A DNA stretch of 64,000 nt, taken from contig CBDCZR010000048.1 in the NCBI GenBank assembly GCA_965224535.1, positions 31,020-95,019 on the forward strand. Direction: 5' to 3'. How positions within the stretch are numbered: the stretch's first letter is position 1; each line of letters starts with the position of its first letter. Below, in pieces: positions 17,670 to 26,467 of this stretch. The notes below the pieces were generated by a model. That model was given only the letters and a program-made list of their open reading frames with translations. It ran no database searches and was not told where the DNA came from. Source of the DNA: JBCDHN01 sp965224535. GTDB lineage: Bacteria > Verrucomicrobiota > Verrucomicrobiia > Verrucomicrobiales > DEV007. The position numbers and the translations under genes were made by a program.

Positions 17670-19970
17670 TTACCGGCCGTCCTCAGCCCGAGAATTAGCG
17701 CCTGTTTCCGCGCGCACGATGGTGTAGAGCGCGTCCGGCGGGAGGGTGAGTTCCACGCCGCCATCCACTTGGCGCAGCTCCACTTCTCCCGTGCGGTAGC
17801 CGGAAGGGTTCAGGGCCAGCGCTTTGACCAAATTTGGGTTCCGAATCGTGAGTTTGGCCTCCAAATTGGCGATGCGCCAGGGTGGGGAACCGGTGGCGAC
17901 GATTTGCTCGCCATCGATCGGCTTCGATTCGCCGCCTTGCTCGAAGGGGACCCGCGCATCCTTGGTCAGCCAGCCTCCCAGGCGGGCGACGGTCCCCGTT
18001 TGAACCAAAATTCGGCGCGATTCCGCCAATGGCTTGCGATCGAGCGCCACGGCTTGAATCGTGGCGTAGTCGGTCGTCGATTGGATGGAAATGGCGGACA
18101 GCTCAAAGGCGCCGCCGGCCTTGGCGAGGAAGCCGGTTACCCCCTGAGCGGCAGGCGCATCCACGGTGCAGACGCCCTTGCGGTAATCCCACAGGTGTTG
18201 GCCGGTAACGCTGCGAATCGTGCCCGCTTCCGCGTCCAAAAACTCGGAAATCTCCCCGCCTTTCGAGTTGTCCGGACTCCCGCCGAGCCGGGAGAGCACC
18301 GGACCGGCCAAAAACGCGGCGCGATTGATCTGGCCGTCGAATTTCGGCTCCCAACCGGGCTCGAGTTCGGGCTGTTTTCGCGCGTCACCGTAAATTTCGT
18401 TGTCCTCGATGTTGGCGGTGCGCCGCATCCACAAATCGCGCAGTTGTCGGATGTCCATCACCAGGGGTTCGGGCGTTTCCAGCAGTCCCAGCCGGTGTTG
18501 CACGGCATTGGCGGGAAACATGCCCACGAGCATGGGGGTGCTGCAACTCCACTTGGTCAGCGCGTAGGAATCGCCGACTTTCCAGAAGGTCCGGCGCGGA
18601 TCCAGGTGCCAGGTGGCCTCGTTGCAACTGAACCAGAACACCGCGTCCAGGCCGTTGAGCGATTGGTAGGCGCTGATGAGGAAAGGGCCCTCGCTCTGGT
18701 AGCGGTTCGGGTGCTTCCAACTGGTTTCGGTGACCATGAACGGCTTGCCGCGCTCCTGCCGGTAGTTCACGGACAACTCCAGCGGCTTGAAGAGGACCGA
18801 CTCGTTGACGAGGTAGTGGCCGGGATCGATCCGGTAGCCATCGTTCTCGCCGACGTGTTGGTAATCGCTGCCCACGTACTCATTCTCCGCGTCGAAGTCG
18901 AGCGCGTGGTAGCTGTAGCGCTCCAGCGCCTTGAGCCGTGAATCGTCGGCCGTGCGCCAGTTCGTGGCGTTGAGCAGTTGTTTGCAGCCCAGTTCTTCGC
19001 GGAGAAACTCGCCCATTCCGCGGTAAAATTCCCGCTGAAACCTGGCCATGAACTCCACCTGATCCTTGATTCGCCGGCTCATCCCGCCCGTCCAGGGGCG
19101 CGTCAAAAAATAGACGTCAAACACGCCGGCGACGCTGTTTTTCAGATCGTCGTGCTCATGACGGCGCGCGCTACGGCCCCAGCGGATGAAGGCGGCCTCC
19201 AGCGTGTCGTATTTTTCCACCAACCACGTGGCGAAGTGCCGGCCGAGCTGTTTTTTGTGGGCATCGCTCATCCGCGATTGGGTCCAGAAAAACAGGCTGT
19301 CCTCGTTGTGAACTTGCAGGAAGGCGACGGTCGGGTCGTCCTTGATCGCGAGCCCGGTGTGCGGGTTGACGGTGGTGTAAAGGTGGCGCGTCCAGGTTTT
19401 GTAGGCCTCCTGCATGCGTGGCTCCACGAAAATGACGCCCCACGGCTGTACCCCGGTGTAGTCCGGCAATTCCCAGCTCTCCGGCACGGGATGATGGCCG
19501 TAGTAGGGCGAAATGAGCACGTAGATCCCGTTTTGCTTCGCGGCCTGGACGAAGCGAAAAATTCCCTCCACCTCTTTTTCGTCCAAATCGCTGATTTTCG
19601 CTCCTTCCTTCACGTTGGGCACGCGCGCGTGCAATCGGGCCAAATTCACCCCCATTTTCGCCAAAAAGCGGCAATGCCGGTCCATTTCCTCCGGGCTGCG
19701 CCGATACATGTCGGTCCCCACGGCCCAAAATCGGATTCGCCGGCCGTCGCCGCGCAAAAAATCGTTCCCGCTCTGGGTTAGGCGCACGAACCCGCTTTCG
19801 CCGGATTGCTCCTCGTTGAGCCGGCGCAAATCCAGCATCGCATTGTCCGCGAACGCCTCCTCACCGGGGACGAACGGCCAACTGTTGGAATCGTCCAACG
19901 GAACCTCCGCGGCGGAGGCCAACATTCCGGGCACAACGGCAGAAATAGCAAGAAAAACGGGGAAACGCAT
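17670..19970 (-). CDS. Secreted glycoside-hydrolase-like (TIM-barrel) protein
   Basis: 766 residues from the ATG at 19970, which starts with a signal peptide (R-F-P-V-F-L-A-I-S-A-V-V-P-G-M-L-A-S-A); a TTG 12 codons upstream is less likely. Residues about 60-420 read like a clan-A glycosidase barrel (G-V-N-L-A-R-L-H early; L-Q-V-H-N-E-D-S-L-F-F-W at about 245; V-T-E-T-S-W-K-H at about 405). The Glu residues in N-E-D and T-E-T are plausible acid/base and nucleophile. The C-terminal ~250 residues are beta-rich. The sugar substrate is unknown. The gene is convergent with the PSD1 gene, 20 bp apart. Confidence 0.72.
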   Translation of the reverse strand: MRFPVFLAISAVVPGMLASAAEVPLDDSNSWPFVPGEEAFADNAMLDLRRLNEEQSGESGFVRLTQSGNDFLRGDGRRIRFWAVGTDMYRRSPEEMDRHCRFLAKMGVNLARLHARVPNVKEGAKISDLDEKEVEGIFRFVQAAKQNGIYVLISPYYGHHPVPESWELPDYTGVQPWGVIFVEPRMQEAYKTWTRHLYTTVNPHTGLAIKDDPTVAFLQVHNEDSLFFWTQSRMSDAHKKQLGRHFATWLVEKYDTLEAAFIRWGRSARRHEHDDLKNSVAGVFDVYFLTRPWTGGMSRRIKDQVEFMARFQREFYRGMGEFLREELGCKQLLNATNWRTADDSRLKALERYSYHALDFDAENEYVGSDYQHVGENDGYRIDPGHYLVNESVLFKPLELSVNYRQERGKPFMVTETSWKHPNRYQSEGPFLISAYQSLNGLDAVFWFSCNEATWHLDPRRTFWKVGDSYALTKWSCSTPMLVGMFPANAVQHRLGLLETPEPLVMDIRQLRDLWMRRTANIEDNEIYGDARKQPELEPGWEPKFDGQINRAAFLAGPVLSRLGGSPDNSKGGEISEFLDAEAGTIRSVTGQHLWDYRKGVCTVDAPAAQGVTGFLAKAGGAFELSAISIQSTTDYATIQAVALDRKPLAESRRILVQTGTVARLGGWLTKDARVPFEQGGESKPIDGEQIVATGSPPWRIANLEAKLTIRNPNLVKALALNPSGYRTGEVELRQVDGGVELTLPPDALYTIVRAETGANSRAEDGR

Positions 19971-20215
19971 GAGCCAAAGACTGGGGGGCGGAAACCTCTC
20001 CGTCAACTGGCGAAATTGATCACCCTTACCTCAAATCCACCTGCTGATTTCACCTGTTTTGGTGGCGAGGCGCTCCTTAACCGTGGCCACGCGCTTCCCG
20101 TCGGTTTGCAAAGCGAGGAAGAAAAGGTTCGAACATAACGCGCCGAAAAAAAAACGGGTTAACTTGGGCAAAACAAGGTATTCGACCGCGCGATTTCCTG
20201 ACGCATGCTACTGCC

Positions 20216-20938
20216 ATGAAAACCGTTTCTCCCAAAACCACCAAGCGCCCGGCCGAGGAACGCGGTCAAGCCGACCATGGCTGGCTCCAGGCGCGCTTCA
20301 CGTTTTCCTTCTCCGGCTACTTCGATCCGGATCACGTGGGTTTCCGCTCGCTGCGCGTGATGAACAACGATACGATTCAGCCCGGCGGCGGATTTCCCAC
20401 CCATCCGCACGGGGACATGGAGATTTTCACCTACGTCATCGAGGGCCAACTGCAACACCGCGACAGCATGGGCAACGGTTCGGTAATCGAGCCGGGCAAC
20501 CTGCAATACATGAGCGCGGGGTCCGGCGTGCAGCACAGCGAGTTCAACCCATCGAGCGAAAATGCGACGCAGCTCTACCAAATCTGGCTGCAGCCAAACG
20601 AACCCGGCGGCGCGCCGCGGTATGCCGAGAAACCGCTCGGAGATGAGGCAAAACCGAACGACCTCACGCTGCTCTTTTCCGGTGATGGACGCGACGGCTC
20701 GACCGCGATTCGGCAAAACGCGGAGATCTATTTTGGAAAGGCGGATGCGGGCAAAGGCGTCCAAGTGCCGGCTTCCGCCCACACGCCTCACGCGTGGATC
20801 CAGGTGATTCGCGGCGAGGTTACCGCGCTGGGCGAAACGCTTTCCACCGGCGATGGCCTCGCAATCGAGGAAGCCGCCGAATCCTTTTCCATCGACACAA
20901 CCGAAGACAGCCAATGGCTGCTCTTCCGCCTCATCTGA
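20216..20938 (+). CDS. Pirin family protein
   Basis: 240 residues with the bicupin plan of pirins. The N-terminal cupin holds the metal ligands in F-P-T-H-P-H-G-D-M-E-I-F-T-Y (two His) and G-S-G-V-Q-H-S-E (His, Glu). The C-terminal cupin is degenerate, as in YhhW-type proteins. Some bacterial pirins show quercetinase activity; others are redox-sensing co-regulators, and the sequence does not decide between them. A 210-bp intergenic space without a supported gene precedes it and probably holds its promoter. It is 24 bp upstream of the rhodanese-YceI gene. Confidence 0.9.
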   Translation: MKTVSPKTTKRPAEERGQADHGWLQARFTFSFSGYFDPDHVGFRSLRVMNNDTIQPGGGFPTHPHGDMEIFTYVIEGQLQHRDSMGNGSVIEPGNLQYMSAGSGVQHSEFNPSSENATQLYQIWLQPNEPGGAPRYAEKPLGDEAKPNDLTLLFSGDGRDGSTAIRQNAEIYFGKADAGKGVQVPASAHTPHAWIQVIRGEVTALGETLSTGDGLAIEEAAESFSIDTTEDSQWLLFRLI

Positions 20939-20962
20939 AATCACCCTAACAAACCAACCAAC

Positions 20963-21841
20963 ATGAATCCGGAAGAACTTTCCGCACTCGGCAGCGTCCA
21001 ACTGCTCGATGTCCGCCTCGAAGACGATTTCGAGGCCGCTCACCTCAGCGGCGCGGCCAACAATTGCGTTTTCGAGGTCGCCTTCCTCAATCGCCTCACC
21101 GATACCGCGCCTGACAAATCCACCACCACCGTCGTCTACGGCGCCAACGCCCAAAGTCACGAAGCCGAAGCGGCGCGCGACAAGCTGCTGCGGGCGGGTT
21201 ACTCCGATGTTCGGATTCTCGAAGGCGGTTTCGAAGCCGCGGAGGCTGCCGGGCTAACTATCGAGCGTGGCACCCTGCTTCCCGCTGCGCCGGCGATTCC
21301 CGACGGGCCCCTCGCGGTGGATCTGCAGGAATCGCGCGTCGAATGGCTCGGGCGCAACCTGATCAACAAGCACTTCGGCACGGCTGCTCTGGAATCCGGC
21401 CACCTGCAATTCGCCAACGGCACCCTAACCGGCGGCGAATTCGCGATCGACCTGCGCCGTCTCGAATGCACCGATCTCGCGGGCACGGACCTGCACGACG
21501 TGCTGATCCATCACCTCCACGACGACGACTTTTTCGACGTCGCCAACCATCCAACCGCCCGCTTCGTCATCACCCGGGCGACGCCCGTGACCAACCCTAC
21601 GCCCGGCGCGCCGAATCTGGACATCACCGGTGATCTGACGCTCCGCGGTAAAACCGAGCCGGTCCAATTCCTTGCCACAGCCGGCCTGACTCCGGAAGGT
21701 AAGCCCGCCGCCCAGGCCGCCTTCGCCATCGATCGAACCCGCTGGGGCGTGCTCTACGGCTCCGGCAAGTTTTTCAACCGCCTTGCCGGTCACCTGGTCA
21801 ACGATTTCATTGAATTCCAACTTCGTATCCTCACCGCATGA
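20963..21841 (+). CDS. Rhodanese-like domain fused to YceI-type lipocalin-like domain
   Basis: 292 residues. About 1-95 is a rhodanese fold (L-L-D-V-R-L-E-D-D-F near 13-22; Y-S-D-V-R-I-L-E-G-G-F near 76-86). The position of the active-site cysteine loop reads V-V-Y-G-A-N-A-Q-S-H, without Cys, so sulfurtransferase activity is unlikely. From about 115 to the end is a YceI domain (V-E-W-L-G-R-N-L, D-L-T-L-R-G-K-T-E-P-V, F-A-I-D-R-T-R-W-G-V-L-Y-G-S-G). YceI proteins bind polyisoprenoids or amides and are usually periplasmic, yet no signal peptide is visible, so this form may be cytoplasmic. Co-directional with pirin. Confidence 0.85.
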   Translation: MNPEELSALGSVQLLDVRLEDDFEAAHLSGAANNCVFEVAFLNRLTDTAPDKSTTTVVYGANAQSHEAEAARDKLLRAGYSDVRILEGGFEAAEAAGLTIERGTLLPAAPAIPDGPLAVDLQESRVEWLGRNLINKHFGTAALESGHLQFANGTLTGGEFAIDLRRLECTDLAGTDLHDVLIHHLHDDDFFDVANHPTARFVITRATPVTNPTPGAPNLDITGDLTLRGKTEPVQFLATAGLTPEGKPAAQAAFAIDRTRWGVLYGSGKFFNRLAGHLVNDFIEFQLRILTA

Positions 21842-22021
21842 AAAAACTACTCGCCTTTGGAGGCTCCACCAGCTCCACCTCCATTAATATTAGTCGCCAG
21901 CTTGCGAACCACGCCGCCGGGATCGTTCAGCTTGCCGATCTACTCGTTTGACGAGGAAATTCAGGACCGCCATCGCGCGCACGACGGCATCGTTGTATCG
22001 TTGGCCGAGCAACTGCGTTAG
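21838..22021 (+). pseudogene. NAD(P)H-dependent FMN reductase remnant
   Basis: Starting at an ATG that overlaps the YceI stop, the DNA reads M-K-K-L-L-A-F-G-G-S-T-S-S-T-S-I-N, the flavin-binding N-terminus of NADPH-dependent FMN reductases, and then stops near 21950. In another frame from about 21930 it continues L-P-I-Y-S-F-D-E-E-I-Q-D and then G-I-V-V-S-L-A-E, further conserved pieces of the same family, ending at a TAG. The catalytic middle and the C-terminus are gone. It was once the last gene of the pirin-YceI unit. Confidence 0.7.
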
Positions 22022-22138
22022 GCCCTCCGGCGTTTCCGAACATGTCGGTTAGGGGTGGCCTCCCGCCGTGGGAGAGGTAAATCACGTCGTCGCGCACGGA
22101 TTTGCCAAGGTCGAGTTCCGGGGCTCCGTGCGCGACAG

Positions 22139-22190
22139 GAGTGTCGCGGCTCCTTGATGCGACGGGAGCGTTCAAGGAGAGGCTACACTC
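22139..22190. repeat. Imperfect inverted repeat (hairpin) in the gap before the propeller gene
   Basis: Two arms of 19 bp, GAGTGTCGCGGCTCCTTGA and TCAAGGAGAGGCTACACTC, match at about 15 of 19 positions around a 14-bp loop. The gap 22022-22304 holds no gene that I can support; it looks like a patchwork of repeat-derived sequence left next to the FMN reductase remnant. Confidence 0.5.
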
Positions 22191-22304
22191 TTGTCGCCCG
22201 CGGACGATTTGCCGAAGCCAAATTGCCGGGGCAGCGTTCGCCCACGTGGTGTACGCGGCGAATTCAGTGCTGGACGCCGCCTCCCGCCCGTCCAGAGTTT
22301 CGGG

Positions 22305-25109
22305 ATGATGAAAGTCCGCTTTGCCTATCCGAGCGCAATCGCGATCCTGGCGCTAACCAACACCCTCACCGCCGAAAATTGGCCGCAGTGGCGCTACGAT
22401 TCCGGACGCACCGCCGCTTCACCGCAGAATTTGGGCGAAAACCTGCAAATCCGCTGGATTCGCCGCCTTCCTCCCCTCGAACCGGCGTTTCGCGACGTGC
22501 GGCTCCAGTTCGACAAGGGCTACGAGCCGGTGATCCTCGGCAAGCGGCTCTTCGTCGCCTCATCGCGGGAAGACAGCGTCATCGCGCTGGACACGGAGAC
22601 CGGCGAACGGCTCTGGCGCTTCTTTGCCGAGGGACCCATCCGCTTTGCGCCGGTGGCTTGGGGCGAGAACGTTTGCTTCGGCTCAGACGACGGGCGCGTC
22701 TATTGCCTCAACGCGGCGGATGGGAGTTTGCGGTGGAAATTTCGGGCCGTTCCGTCGGAGCGTAAATTGCTGGGAAATCGCCGGCTCATTTCCGTGTGGC
22801 CCGTGCGCGGCGGCCCGGTCTTCCGCGATGGCCGCGTTTACTTCGCGGCGGGCGTTTGGCCGTTTGAGGGCGTGTTCGTTTACGCGCTGGATGCGGAGAG
22901 CGGCGAGGTCGTTTGGCGCAACGAGCGCTGTGGCCACCTTTACGGCGTGCAGCCTCACAATGCCGTGGCTTTGGGCGGGTTGGCGCCGCAGGGTTACTTG
23001 CTCATCAACGGCGGGGAATTGATCGTGCCGAGCAGCAACGCGTATCCGGCGCGGTTCGACCTGAAAACCGGCGAATTGCTGGAATTTGAGCTTCCCGCCG
23101 CAGGTCGCAAACCGGGTGGTTGGTTCGTTTCCACCGCCAACGCGGGCGAGGGTGGGAATTCGAAGCTGGGGCTGATTTCGGGCACGGAATTGGCCGAAAA
23201 ACGCGCCTTACTCTTCGACCGCTCCGTCAACGCAAAACGCCACGAAGACCGGTTGCGCGAGGAGGGAAAAAATGGGGTACGGACGGCGATTTTTGCCGGA
23301 AAACGCAGGTTGGGGTTCGAGGACGAGTTGCCCGGCGTGAATGGCGTGGTTCACACGATGTTGGCGGCAGACGGCAAACTTTTCGTGGTGACGCTGGAGG
23401 GCGAGATCTACTGCTTGGCGCCGGAATCCGACCCCGTGGTTCGCCACGAACCGAACACCCGCGACGCTGGTCCCGGCGACGAAGCCGCGCGCGAGATTTT
23501 GGCCGAAACCGGGGCCAAGGAAGGCTTGGCGCTCGTGTTAGGATCGGAAAACGCGGCGTTTCTGGAGACCTTGGCGCGAGAGTCGAATCTGGGAATCGTC
23601 GCCATCCAGGCCGATGGCGATTTTGCGGCCAAAACCCGGAAAATCCTCGCTGAATCCGGCCTCAACGGCCATCGCGTCGCCGTTTTGCACGACGACCCGC
23701 GAACCTGCGATTTGCCGGCTTACCTCGCCAACCTCATCGTGGCGCGCGAGGCCCTGCCCGAGGCCGACCTGCGCCGCATCGCCAACTCCGTCCGGCCTTT
23801 CGGCGGAAAACTCGTCACCGCGGGTGAAGACCTGGATTTGGCAGATTTTGACCGCTCGCAAAGCACCCTCACGACCTACACCCGCAGCACCCTGCCCGGC
23901 AGCACCAACTACACCGGCGATTGGGAGCAAAGCGCCGATGAGTTGGTTCGCGCCCCGGTCGGCGTGCTCTGGTTTGACGATGCGTTAGGCCACTTCAAGC
24001 GCTCGCCGCAGCCGAAATTCATCGACGGCGTCATGATTTCCGCGGACAAAACCTGGACCGACGCCTCCACCCGCACGCGTGAGGTCGATTACCGGCTGCA
24101 ACCCGCCATTTTCTCCGATGTCTACACCGGCCGCGTCCTAACCGCCGAAGAAGCGCCCGTCCTGCGCCAATCGTTCGCGGACATCGACCTCAAAACCATC
24201 CAACCCAGCAAATATCGCCCGCCCCGGCAACTGGGCACCTGGAAGCCCGGCCAGCCGCACGCTAGCAAGCGCGCCAATCCTTTGACCGGCGAGGAAGAAC
24301 GCCGCGTCATCCCCAAAAGCTACGGCTGCGACGGCGGCTTCAACTACGGCTACATCCACACCATGCGCTCGGCGACCGCCGCGTTTTACGACAAGCGCGT
24401 CGAGAGCGGCACCATCAATTTGGCCGGTCCGCGATCCGGCTGCACCAACAGCGTCATCCCCGCCAACGGCTTGCTCAACGTGCCCTATTTTTTCGAGGGA
24501 TGCACCTGCAGTTACCCCTTGCCGGCGGCGATGGCCCTGGTGAGCCTGCCCGCCACCCACGAGCAATGGGCGAACTGGGGCGAGGTTCCCGCCGAAGCGC
24601 TCCACGGCAAAATTCAGCGGCTCGGCGTCAACCTTGGCGCACCGGGCGACCGGATGACCCAGAGCGGCACGCTGTGGCTGGACTTCCCGAATCAGGGCCC
24701 GTCGCCGCAAATCCAGGTGAATGTGGAGCCCGTGGACCGGGTGCGCTACGTCTACCGGCATTCCGCGTGGATTCGGGATCCCTCGCCGGAAGCCTGGCCC
24801 TGGGTCGCGGCCTCCGCCGTCATTGGCGCGGAATCGATCCGAATCCAGGGGCTCGAGGACGGGACCTACCAAGCGCGCCTCATTTTCGCCGAGTTAGAGG
24901 GGGAAACGGAGCGAGATTTCGACGTTTTGGTGCAAAATCAGCGCCTTGAGCCCGATTTTCGCGCTGCCGGCGGCGAATTTCGCGCTTTCGCCCAAAAACT
25001 CGCGAAAATCCAGGTTTCCGGCGGCGGCACAGTTGAAATTCGGTTCGAAGCGAAAACCGGCGAACCGAGCCTCAGCGGGATCGAGTTGGTGCGGCGCCCA
25101 TCTCCGTAA
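22305..25109 (+). CDS. Large exported PQQ-like beta-propeller protein with C-terminal malectin-like domain
   Basis: 934 residues from the double ATG at 22305/22308. A signal peptide (F-A-Y-P-S-A-I-A-I-L-A-L-T-N-T-L-T-A) precedes N-W-P-Q-W-R, a usual opening of PQQ-propeller proteins in this phylum. Blades are visible at about 80-420 (V-I-A-L-D-T-E-T-G-E-R-L-W-R, V-Y-C-L-N-A-A-D-G-S-L-R-W). A middle alpha/beta part follows (V-L-G-S-E-N-A-A-F-L near 445). The last ~120 residues (V-D-R-V-R-Y-V-Y, Y-Q-A-R-L-I-F-A-E-L-E, S-G-I-E-L) look like a malectin-type sugar-binding domain. It is probably a periplasmic carbohydrate-related protein; no catalytic motif is identified. Confidence 0.8.
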   Translation: MMKVRFAYPSAIAILALTNTLTAENWPQWRYDSGRTAASPQNLGENLQIRWIRRLPPLEPAFRDVRLQFDKGYEPVILGKRLFVASSREDSVIALDTETGERLWRFFAEGPIRFAPVAWGENVCFGSDDGRVYCLNAADGSLRWKFRAVPSERKLLGNRRLISVWPVRGGPVFRDGRVYFAAGVWPFEGVFVYALDAESGEVVWRNERCGHLYGVQPHNAVALGGLAPQGYLLINGGELIVPSSNAYPARFDLKTGELLEFELPAAGRKPGGWFVSTANAGEGGNSKLGLISGTELAEKRALLFDRSVNAKRHEDRLREEGKNGVRTAIFAGKRRLGFEDELPGVNGVVHTMLAADGKLFVVTLEGEIYCLAPESDPVVRHEPNTRDAGPGDEAAREILAETGAKEGLALVLGSENAAFLETLARESNLGIVAIQADGDFAAKTRKILAESGLNGHRVAVLHDDPRTCDLPAYLANLIVAREALPEADLRRIANSVRPFGGKLVTAGEDLDLADFDRSQSTLTTYTRSTLPGSTNYTGDWEQSADELVRAPVGVLWFDDALGHFKRSPQPKFIDGVMISADKTWTDASTRTREVDYRLQPAIFSDVYTGRVLTAEEAPVLRQSFADIDLKTIQPSKYRPPRQLGTWKPGQPHASKRANPLTGEEERRVIPKSYGCDGGFNYGYIHTMRSATAAFYDKRVESGTINLAGPRSGCTNSVIPANGLLNVPYFFEGCTCSYPLPAAMALVSLPATHEQWANWGEVPAEALHGKIQRLGVNLGAPGDRMTQSGTLWLDFPNQGPSPQIQVNVEPVDRVRYVYRHSAWIRDPSPEAWPWVAASAVIGAESIRIQGLEDGTYQARLIFAELEGETERDFDVLVQNQRLEPDFRAAGGEFRAFAQKLAKIQVSGGGTVEIRFEAKTGEPSLSGIELVRRPSP

Positions 25110-25169
25110 CGGGTCAAAAAAAGACGAAAAGAAGTGACTGATGCCAAAAAAGTCGGGTTCCCGGAACGG

Positions 25170-25853
25170 ATGAAATTCCGATCGGTTACGGTGACAGCCT
25201 ACGTGTTCTTGATCGCTGGATCGTTTGCCTTGTTTGCCGCCGATACTGCCGGCCCAGGCTATGGATTGATTGCAAATGCTGCGCCAAGAGCGGTTTTTTG
25301 GGCGATGGTAGCGCCCAGTCTTGGTCCGGCCCTTGCTATTTGGTTGGTTGCAGTTTGGGCGCTTTTCAGAAGAAACCGTTTGTGGCGAAATCGAGCATGG
25401 ATAGCGATTGCTCCTCCGGTATTGTTTTTGGTTTACCGTGTTGGATTCCTGGTTGTCGATCCGCCATCACCGCAGAAATATTTCCACCAAACCTTTGGCG
25501 TGTATTTACCGTCAAAATTTCGAGTGATCGAGGTGGCTCACCCAACGATGGCGGATCCAGGTCTTGTGGAGTATGCAATCCTTTGTTCCAAGCAATGTAC
25601 GCAATCGCTGGTAGAAAGGATGAATCTAGACCCTGTAACAACGGAACCGCGGGCGCCCTTTGTAAATTTTCGCATAGCGAGAGAATGGAATTGGGATGCA
25701 TGGAGGACTCCCAATCAATACGCGAAAACTCAGCGGACGGGCACTGGACACATTTTGGTCGCAGATGGAGAAATGGAGAGAATTTTGGTATGTAGAAATC
25801 CTGGTTTCGCCAAATCGGAAGCCGAGAATCCACTTGGGACCTACAAGGATTGA
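25170..25853 (+). CDS. Hypothetical membrane protein, AT-richer than its surroundings
   Basis: 227 residues from the ATG at 25170 (GGAACGG just upstream); a GTG at 25134 is the alternative. Three hydrophobic segments at about 5-25, 40-60 and 70-90 are followed by a soluble domain of about 125 residues ending L-G-T-Y-K-D. I do not recognise a family. The base composition is clearly lower in GC than the neighbouring genes, and codon use is different (many AAT, GAA, TTT), which suggests recent arrival. The 160 bp after it hold no supported gene. Confidence 0.55.
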   Translation: MKFRSVTVTAYVFLIAGSFALFAADTAGPGYGLIANAAPRAVFWAMVAPSLGPALAIWLVAVWALFRRNRLWRNRAWIAIAPPVLFLVYRVGFLVVDPPSPQKYFHQTFGVYLPSKFRVIEVAHPTMADPGLVEYAILCSKQCTQSLVERMNLDPVTTEPRAPFVNFRIAREWNWDAWRTPNQYAKTQRTGTGHILVADGEMERILVCRNPGFAKSEAENPLGTYKD

Positions 25854-26017
25854 TTTCACGCCTTCCCAAGCCGTGCCGGCATTTTAAATCTACCTCTGCG
25901 GCCCAGCAGCGTTAGGCTCGGCTTCACTGGCCTCACTGGCCAACAATTCTGGAAATGCGGCGGAATTGACGATAAGATCATCGGATGATCTCGCCAGTTT
26001 TAGGATGATTCGTCAAA

Positions 26018-26404
26018 ATGAACGAGGAAGTTTTCCTCGTCTTCGCGTTGTTGGCGGCGGCTTTTGTTGGCGTTTGCTTGACTGTGGTCCGGTCGTTTGA
26101 AGATGAGGTCCTGTGGTTTCGATTTCGATTCTCCACCGTGGTTTGGGTTGGCCTAACCACGATGGTCGCTGCGGGTCTCATCAACATGTCCGACTCTTGG
26201 CCGATTTTGTGCGGCTGGGTTTTGGCGTCTTGCTTTTTCGCCCAAAGAGCCTTTCTCTCCACGAGCCTGGCACTCTGGCAAAAGGTTGTTTGGGCGCTTT
26301 TGGCGATGTTACCGGTTTCAGGCTGGATTCTGTTTTTCAGCCGTTTTCCCCATTTGCATGGCATGGAGGCCTCCGCCGGCGAAGCTACACGGCAGCCTTC
26401 GTAG
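26018..26404 (+). CDS. Small hypothetical membrane protein
   Basis: 128 residues with four predicted membrane helices (about 5-25, 38-56, 60-75, 85-108). The start is M-N-E-E-V-F-L-V-F-A-L-L-A-A. No family is recognised. The last ~15 residues (H-G-M-E-A-S-A-G-E-A-T-R-Q-P-S) run into a dispersed repeat at 26409, so the natural C-terminus may have been altered. Like its neighbour at 25170 it is AT-richer than the surroundings. Confidence 0.45.
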   Translation: MNEEVFLVFALLAAAFVGVCLTVVRSFEDEVLWFRFRFSTVVWVGLTTMVAAGLINMSDSWPILCGWVLASCFFAQRAFLSTSLALWQKVVWALLAMLPVSGWILFFSRFPHLHGMEASAGEATRQPS

Positions 26405-26408
26405 TCGC

Positions 26409-26459
26409 CAAAACGTATCGTCCGCAGGCATCCAATGCCGCCGGCGGACTTTTCCCAAG
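26409..26459. repeat. GCATCCAATGCCGCC direct repeat, copy 1
   Basis: About 50 bp containing AAAACGTATCG, CCGCA and GCATCCAATGCCGCC, then a GCGGA...TTTCCCA end. Copy 2 lies at 27263-27310 in the same orientation, 804 bp between them. The pair brackets the DUF4058 gene exactly, one just past its stop and one just before its start. Confidence 0.75.
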
Positions 26460-26467
26460 CCGCGCTC

